A stretch of DNA of 64,000 nt from Cyclina sinensis. Lineage: Eukaryota > Mollusca > Bivalvia > Venerida > Veneridae. The notes under the pieces are model-generated. The model had not been told where the DNA came from, made no database searches, and was given only the letters and a program-made list of their open reading frames with translations. Below are positions 61,101 through 64,000 of this stretch, one piece after another. Position numbers and translations under genes: made by a program. The stretch is from positions 28,608,882 to 28,672,881 of the forward strand of contig JAAONU010000006.1 in the NCBI GenBank assembly GCA_012932295.1. The letters run 5' to 3'. Position 1 is the stretch's first letter. Each line of letters opens with the position of its first letter.

Positions 61101-63925
61101 GAGCTAAAAATCGATTTTAAAAGTTAGATCTTTAAAAATCTTCTCTTCCAAAACCTCAAGGCCTGGAGCTTAGATATTTGGTATGAAGCATCATTTAGTG
61201 GACCTCTACCAAGTTTGTTCAAATTTCGATCCTGGGGTCAAAACTGACTCCACCCCAGGGGTCAGTTGATTTTACATAGGTTTATATAAGGAAAACTAAA
61301 AAATCTTCTTGTCAGAAACCATAAGGCCTAGAGTTTAGATATTTGGTGCACAGCATTGTCCAGTGTCCTCTACCAAGTTTGATCAAATCATGGCCCCTGG
61401 GTCAAAAAAGGCCCCGCCCCAGGGGCCACATGTTTTACATAGAGTTATATAGGGAAAACTTTAAAAAATCTTGTCAGGAACTGTAAGGTCTAGAGTTTAG
61501 ATATTTGGTGTGTAGCATTGTCTATTGGACCTCTACTAAGTTTGTTCAAATCATAGCCACTGGGTCAAAATAGGCCCTGCCCTGGGGGTCACTTGTTTAC
61601 ATAGAGTTATATAGGAAAAAAGTTTTAAAACTCTTCACATCAGAAACCAAAAGGCATAGAGCTTAGATATTTTGTATGTAGCATTGTCTAGAGGACCTCT
61701 ACCAAGTTTGTTCAAAAACTTAAATTTTAATCTTCTTGTCAGAAATCACAAGGCCTAGAGTTTAGATATTTGGTGTGCAGCATTGTCTAGTAGACCTTTA
61801 CCAAGTTTTTTCAAATCATGACCCTGGGGTCAAAACTGGCCCCACCTGTGGAGAGGGTGTCATTTGATTTTACACAAGGACCAATATAGGGAAAACTTTA
61901 AAAATCTGCTGCTCTGAAACACCAAGGGCTAGACTTTCAATTGTTCATTGTTATGTCTCCTCCCCCAGCCTCGCCCTTCTGATGGAGACATATTGTTTTT
62001 GCCCTGTCCATGGGTGTCTGTTTGTCTGTCTGTCTGTCACACTTCGTTTCCTTTCAATAACTTGAGTACCAGTTGACCCAAGGCCTTCAAACTTCACAGG
62101 GTTATTGCCCTTATTGAGTAGAAAAAAACCTTTTGTTTTTTGGGTCAGTAGGTCAAAGGTCAAGATCAGAGGGACCTCTAGAGTGAAAACCGTTTCCACT
62201 CAATAACAGGTGTACCATTTCACCCAGAGCCTTCAAACTTCATAGGATGATTGCTTTTACTAAATAGAAAAACCATATTGTTTTTGGGGCTAGTATGTCA
62301 AAGGTCAAGGTCACAGGGACCTGTAGAGTCAAAAGTTTTTCTGCAGAGTAACTGTAGTATCATTACACCCGGAGCCTTCAAACTTTATAGGATAATTGTA
62401 TGAGAAGAACCCAGTTGTTTTTAGGGTCCATTAGTCAAAGGTTAAGTTCACAGGGACCTGTAGAGTGAAAACTGTTTCTGCTCAGTAACTGGAGTACCAT
62501 TTTACCCAGAGCCTTGAAACTTTATAGGTTGATTGTTTTTACTCAGTAAAAGAACCCTATCTTTTTGGGGTCAGTAGGTCAAAAGTCAAGGTCACAGGGA
62601 CCTGTAGAGTGAAAACTATTTCTGCTCAGTAACTGGAGTACCATTACACCCAGACCCTTCAAACTTCATAGGGTAATTATATTAGAAGAACCCTTTTGTT
62701 TTTTGGGGTCTGTAGGTCAAAAGTCAAGTTCACTGGGACCTGTAGAATGAAATTATTTCTGCTGAAAAATTTGAGTTCCATTACACCCAGAGTCTTCAAA
62801 CTGATTGCAAACTTATTAAAACTTGTGAACAACCAACACCCATAACAACCAATAATGATACTTGTAACATGAGCAATGAGACTCAGGTGACTGAGACTTA
62901 GGGCCACCATGGTACTCTTGTTTAAAGTTTTTGTAAATCTAAAAGCCTAGATTTTTGAGAACTTAAGCTAATCTTTAGTTGGATGATTTGCTAATTCAGT
63001 AACTGTTCTGCAGCAATTGTTAAGTAAAAATGTTTTCGAACATAACTGAAATACTAGTTAGTGATGCTTTAAAAAGGAATGAAAATGGACTGAAACAATT
63101 TAGACTTTTTCTCAGCCTCCATTTTTCGAAGAAAAAACGTGGAGCTATTGTTATGACCCTTTTGTCGGCATCAGCATTGGTTAACTTTTTTGTAAAGGTT
63201 CATTTCAAAGAAAGTGAGAAACTATCAAAGCTATTCACTTCAAATTTGAAATACCTGTTCACTTACAAAATTTGATACCAATTCTAAAGGGCAGGTAACC
63301 CTCAGATTTATTTTGACAAAGTTATGCATCCTTTTTCCATTTAGAATTTTTATGTAGGTCCATTTCTGAAAAACTATCTAAGATATTCACTTCAAATTTG
63401 GAATACTTGTTCACTATCAAAATTGAAATGCATTTCAAAGGGCAGGTTACCGATATAATACATTTTTACACCGTTATGCCTGTTTTCAACTTAAAATTTC
63501 TTGGTTAACCTTTTTGTTAAAGTCCATTTCTCAAAAAGTGCCGAAGATATTCTCTTCAAACTTGCAATACCTGATCACCATCAAAACTGAAATGCATTTC
63601 AAAAGGGCAGGTTACCAGTATAATACATTTTTGCACCATTTTACCCCTTTTTCAACTTAGAATTTCTTGGTTAACCTTTTTGTAAAAGTCCATTTCCATA
63701 ACTATCTCTAACTAGCTAACTAGCTCTTAGAAAAATGGAGATCTGTCGGTGGTGTCTGTTTTATGATTGCGGTTGGTGGAAATAGTCCTTTTGTAATGGT
63801 TGCGTATTTTTCAGGTGCTAGAGAAAGGTCGGTCAGCCCCACAGGTACAGGAAGAACATGGTGCTATATACACTCCAGACTGTTACATGAACTTTTTGGT
63901 GCAGACACTGGAACCTGAAAACACT
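43571..63925 (+). CDS. GPCPD1: glycerophosphocholine phosphodiesterase GPCPD1, 5' part (six exons, continues past the window)
   Basis: Exons join at 43571-43716, 50165-50325, 56590-56640, 59048-59199, 60303-60365 and 63815-63925, giving 684 bases or 228 codons with no stop. Every intron is GT-AG and all phases agree (2, 1, 1, 0, 0, 0). Exons 1-3 encode an N-terminal CBM20 starch/glycan-binding domain: GDCDELGNWDPDKAI, then LKYRYF and VTQWETNIQPRKI, which match vertebrate GPCPD1 (CDALGNWNP.., YRYF, KWETHLQPRSI). Exons 4-6 match the linker before the catalytic domain (GWL..; ..QTLEPENT against ..QTMEPDNL). The enzyme splits glycerophosphocholine to choline and glycerol-3-phosphate; its GDPD catalytic domain would lie beyond the right edge. 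An in-frame TAG three codons before the ATG and A at -3 support the start. Introns total about 19.7 kb and are full of transposable elements. Confidence 0.92.
44064..44140 (+). mobile_element. tRNA-like SINE head
   Basis: GCGCCTTGGCCCAGTGGTCTAG (A-box region) and TTGGGTTCGAATCCTGG (B box) lie in tRNA-like order. The arms do not fold into a good tRNA and no recognised body follows, so it is more likely SINE-derived than a tRNA gene. Confidence 0.55.
44945..45110 (+). mobile_element. tRNA-derived SINE, second family, decayed copy
   Basis: It matches 41758-42000: GAATCTATTCTTTGGTTCAGTGG, then TGCATCTTTCTGTTAC and CTTTCATGTTTGTAAGACT. The B box is degraded (GGTATGAATCCTG). It ends about 45 bp before the Tc1 element. 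Confidence 0.65.
45157..46681 (-). mobile_element. Tc1-like DNA transposon
   Basis: 1,525 bp bounded by inverted repeats of about 40 bp: CAGTTCACAAAAAGTATGGG at the left and, from the right inward, CTGTTCACAAAAAGTAAGGG. Both ends abut TA, the target site of Tc1/mariner elements. The transposase gene lies on the minus strand. The close match of the two ends suggests a fairly recent insertion into GPCPD1 intron 1, antisense to the gene. Confidence 0.9.
45365..46330 (-). pseudogene. Tc1-like transposase (DD34E), inactivated
   Basis: The main frame (46294-45524, 256 codons) contains a helix-turn-helix end (NVSQSVVYRLWSHYQ), SGCPR, then the catalytic triad: D in MFSDESRF, D in QDDDARAH and E in SPDLTPIEHVWD, with exactly 34 residues between the last two. 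It is broken by TGA at 45521-45523, after which the same frame continues DPPPRTLRELSAALQEEW..IP to a normal end near 45365. A frame break or stop near 46320 separates the first helix-turn-helix (the short frame 46328-46510). The DDE residues are intact but the protein is not. Confidence 0.88.
46692..47100 (+). mobile_element. pearl-like element, AGCTCCAC family, truncated
   Basis: A 5' hairpin-like head (AGCTCCACTTTTCAAAGAAA.., partner GGTGAAACT) starts 10 bp after the Tc1 end. Two units with GGTTAACCTTTTTGTTAAGG and GGTCCATTTCTCA follow, then one unit of family-1 type (GGGGTCAAAATTGGCCCCGCC, about 47039). The same family is at 63113. No 3' end seen. Confidence 0.6.
47498..47908 (-). repeat. 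dispersed repeat, inverted partner of 1338-1745
   Basis: Read on the minus strand it matches 1338-1745 over about 410 bp. It ends with the hairpin GATGCTTTGCATC, then CTTTTCTTG next to TT, the 3' layout of the pearl/Helentron-like elements. It may be the 3' end of a larger minus-strand element that includes the ORF at 49082-49378. Confidence 0.65.
49082..49378 (-). pseudogene. transposon-type ORF fragment, unknown domain
   Basis: On the minus strand a frame begins MARIALLAFFNHEYLNRPEFS and contains QEIDSILIQGNRFYGDL and LSHVDLPNTMTFNNRNFRL, then runs into a poly-T tract (30 T) read as Phe. The pattern (D.IL..G...Y, then L...DLP) resembles the N-terminal part of cysteine-protease-like proteins linked to animal DNA transposons and helicase elements, from memory; this is weak. 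The Phe tail is not real coding. It could be an exon with the T-run as a downstream intron tract. Confidence 0.3.
49084..49113 (+). repeat. poly(A)30 tract
   Basis: Thirty consecutive A. It creates the false poly-Lys frame at 48844-49200 and the false poly-Phe tail on the other strand. Confidence 0.9.
50165..50325 (+). CDS. GPCPD1: GPCPD1 coding exon 2 (CBM20, second half)
   Basis: After TTTTCAG, the split codon AA|G gives Lys, then NIWSKQMKFISTREALKYRY, FIAQ and VTQWETNIQPRKISLH. YRYF and WET..QPR match vertebrate GPCPD1. The donor is CATG|GTAGGT (phase 1). Confidence 0.92.
50345..51190 (+). repeat. decayed tandem-core repeat in intron 2
   Basis: Units with GGTCAAGGTCAC, CCTGGGGTC and CTCTACCAAGATTGTTCAAA of the family-1 type, much eroded and without clear ends. 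It lies directly before the full element at 51210. Confidence 0.5.
51210..53160 (+). mobile_element. pearl/Helentron-like element, family 1
   Basis: Second full copy of the family at 22207. The 5' hairpin CTCACCT..AGGTGAG (51212-51243) has a different apex. CGTCGTCAGTCGTTGG and GTGCGTGCGTGCGTCCG follow. The core has about ten units near 160 bp with CTCTACCAA.TTGTTCAAAT and GGGGTCAAAATTGGCCCCGCC. The 3' end has CTCAGGTGAGCG, the hairpin GGCCATCATGGCC and CTCTTG before TTT. One internal block is repeated almost exactly (about 52180-52330 and 52500-52650), showing unit-level duplication. Confidence 0.75.
53302..55665 (+). mobile_element. pearl/Helentron-like element, family 3 (about 15 units of 146 bp)
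   Basis: The 5' hairpin is at 53302 (TATACACCCGAAA..TTTGGAGGGTAT), followed by GGTCGGTCAGTCGGGCTGTC. The core has about fifteen units of close to 146 bp, each with GGAGCATAACTTGAAAACTA, TTGGAATTCAGTGCAACTTC and ATAACTCCATCTTCACTATT (GAGCA at 53406, 53550, 53696, 53842 and 53988). The 3' end reads GTGGGGGCATTAATCAC, with the hairpin ATCACATTCAGTGAT, then AGCTCTAG before TTT. Several short frames here come from the unit. Confidence 0.78.
55666..56589 (+). other. GPCPD1 intron 2, unassigned end
   Basis: AT-rich, with no repeat or exon recognised up to the TTTTTTCTTGCAG acceptor of exon 3. Confidence 0.35.
56590..56640 (+). CDS. GPCPD1: GPCPD1 coding exon 3
   Basis: A 51-base exon between TTCTTGCAG and GTAAGTAAG. 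It reads D-FGKNKDSSVEAIFGEYG and joins exons 2 and 4 in phase (1/1). It corresponds to the end of the CBM20 domain (vertebrate ..SEIIIDDGQFG). The body is divergent, but frame, splice sites and position agree. Confidence 0.82.
56641..58236 (+). other. GPCPD1 intron 3, decayed repeat and unassigned DNA
   Basis: 57000-57480 is an eroded family-1 pearl-like copy (CTCTAGCAGTTAAAGGTTCC.., GGTTGCTATGGCAACT, TAGGTCCTCTAACAAG). The rest is unassigned. Confidence 0.45.
58237..58994 (+). mobile_element. pearl/Helentron-like element, family 4, well preserved
   Basis: The 5' hairpin is at 58237-58262 (TATGCCCCCAC AAA GTGGGGAGCATA). Then GTCCGTCCGTCCGTTCGTACG and three very similar units (ACGCAACTCC at 58341, 58497 and 58664, so 156 and 167 bp). 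The 3' end has GTGGGGGCAT, inverted relative to the 5' motif, the hairpin GTGTCCTATGGACAC and AGTTCTAG before TTTT. The near identity of the units and clean ends suggest recent activity. Confidence 0.82.
59048..59199 (+). CDS. GPCPD1: GPCPD1 coding exon 4
   Basis: After TTTTGCAG the frame reads DNQHHVTRGWLIDQSQINIR, then FHGNPIRMWNAKYRNQTFSI, ending HRYRD at GTAAGT (phase 0). It matches the GWL..Q.EI.LR block of vertebrate GPCPD1. Confidence 0.9.
59200..60302 (+). other. GPCPD1 intron 4
   Basis: AT-rich. No repeat or alternative exon recognised. Confidence 0.5.
60303..60365 (+). CDS. GPCPD1: GPCPD1 coding exon 5
   Basis: A 63-base exon after ATATTTCAG, reading EHTDEDGEQLPQAANTIVKV, then S, with a GTAAGT donor, phase 0 on both sides. 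It lies in the acidic linker region of the family. Confidence 0.85.
60366..60891 (+). other. GPCPD1 intron 5, first part
   Basis: 60383-60490 contains GCTCGAATTTAATTTTTTGG..CTTGCAAAATTTTGC, AT-rich and possibly an old repeat. Otherwise nothing recognised. Confidence 0.35.
60892..62920 (+). mobile_element. composite pearl-like element (family 1 ends around a family 2 core)
   Basis: It starts with the family-1 head (60892-60925, AGCTCACCTTAG..GGGTAAGCT) and about six family-1 units (GACCTCTACCAAGTTTGTTC). At 61952 a complete family-2 head appears (TATGTCTCC..GGAGACATA, then GTCTGTCTGTCTGTCACAC) with about five 137-145-bp family-2 units. The block then closes with a family-1 3' end (ACTCAGGTGACTGAG..GGGCCACCATGGTACTCTTG before TTT). 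No family-2 3' end was seen. Confidence 0.7.
63113..63720 (+). mobile_element. pearl-like element, AGCTCCAC family
   Basis: The head GCCTCCATTTTTCGAAGAAA with partner CGTGGAGCT forms a hairpin, like the copy at 46692. Three units follow with TTGGTTAACCTTTTTGTAAA, GGTCCATTTCTGAAAAACTA and AAAGGGCAGGTTACC. No clear 3' hairpin. It ends about 100 bp before exon 6. Confidence 0.6.
63815..63925 (+). CDS. GPCPD1: GPCPD1 coding exon 6
   Basis: After TTTTTCAG the frame reads VLEKGRSAPQVQEEHGAIYT, then PDCYMNFLVQTLEPENT, with a GTAAGT donor, phase 0. The end corresponds to vertebrate ..SIQTMEPDNL. The following exons are outside the window. Confidence 0.9.
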
Positions 63926-64000
63926 GTAAGTTTACCTGCCAAATTATTTTTTTGAATAACTGCTACAGCTTTTTGAAGCATGGCATACTGGGTATTATAG

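Overview
The window is animal nuclear DNA, AT-rich and repeat-dense, most likely from a bivalve mollusc. The evidence is split genes with GT-AG introns, tRNA-derived SINEs, a Tc1 element, a jockey-type retrotransposon, many pearl-like elements with tandem cores and terminal hairpins, and an intronless-CDS Mab-21/cGAS-like receptor of the type greatly expanded in bivalves. The species cannot be named from sequence alone. Nothing prokaryotic was seen (no operons, no CRISPR).

Two protein-coding genes are well supported. (1) On the minus strand at 18996-21041 lies a complete 681-residue Mab-21/cGAS-like nucleotidyltransferase-fold protein, probably an innate immune nucleic-acid sensor or a relative of one. 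(2) On the plus strand, from 43571 to the right edge, lie six coding exons of a GPCPD1 orthologue (CBM20 domain plus linker). Their splice phases join into an open 228-codon frame. The catalytic GDPD domain lies beyond the window. A possible terminal coding exon of another plus-strand gene is at 2289-2373.

Layout. 1-7.8 kb: decayed repeats, a Mutator-like transposase fragment, a Harbinger-like element and the possible terminal exon. 7.8-13.3 kb: copy A of a segmental duplication, split by a 2.4 kb jockey-type LINE and two fold-back elements. 13.3-18.9 kb: SINEs and a CpG-rich DNA transposon with its own TATA/ORF. 19-21 kb: the Mab-21/cGLR gene, with a 380-bp palindromic MITE just upstream. 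22.2-24.3 kb: a pearl/Helentron-like element. 24.4-25.2 kb: a five-site motif cluster. 26.5-29.4 kb: copy B of the duplication, without the LINE but with its own fold-back array. 30-43.5 kb: SINEs and several tandem-core elements. 43.5-64 kb: GPCPD1 exons separated by introns largely made of a Tc1 element, SINEs and pearl-like elements.

The most unusual signal is a group of unrelated-sequence repeat families that share one architecture: a 5' terminal hairpin, a tandem core with units of about 146, 156 or 164 bp, an inverted copy of the 5' subterminal motif, then a 3' hairpin and CTTG or CTAG before a T-run. Nearly all lie on the plus strand. In one family the 5' hairpin changes sequence between copies while keeping its base pairing.
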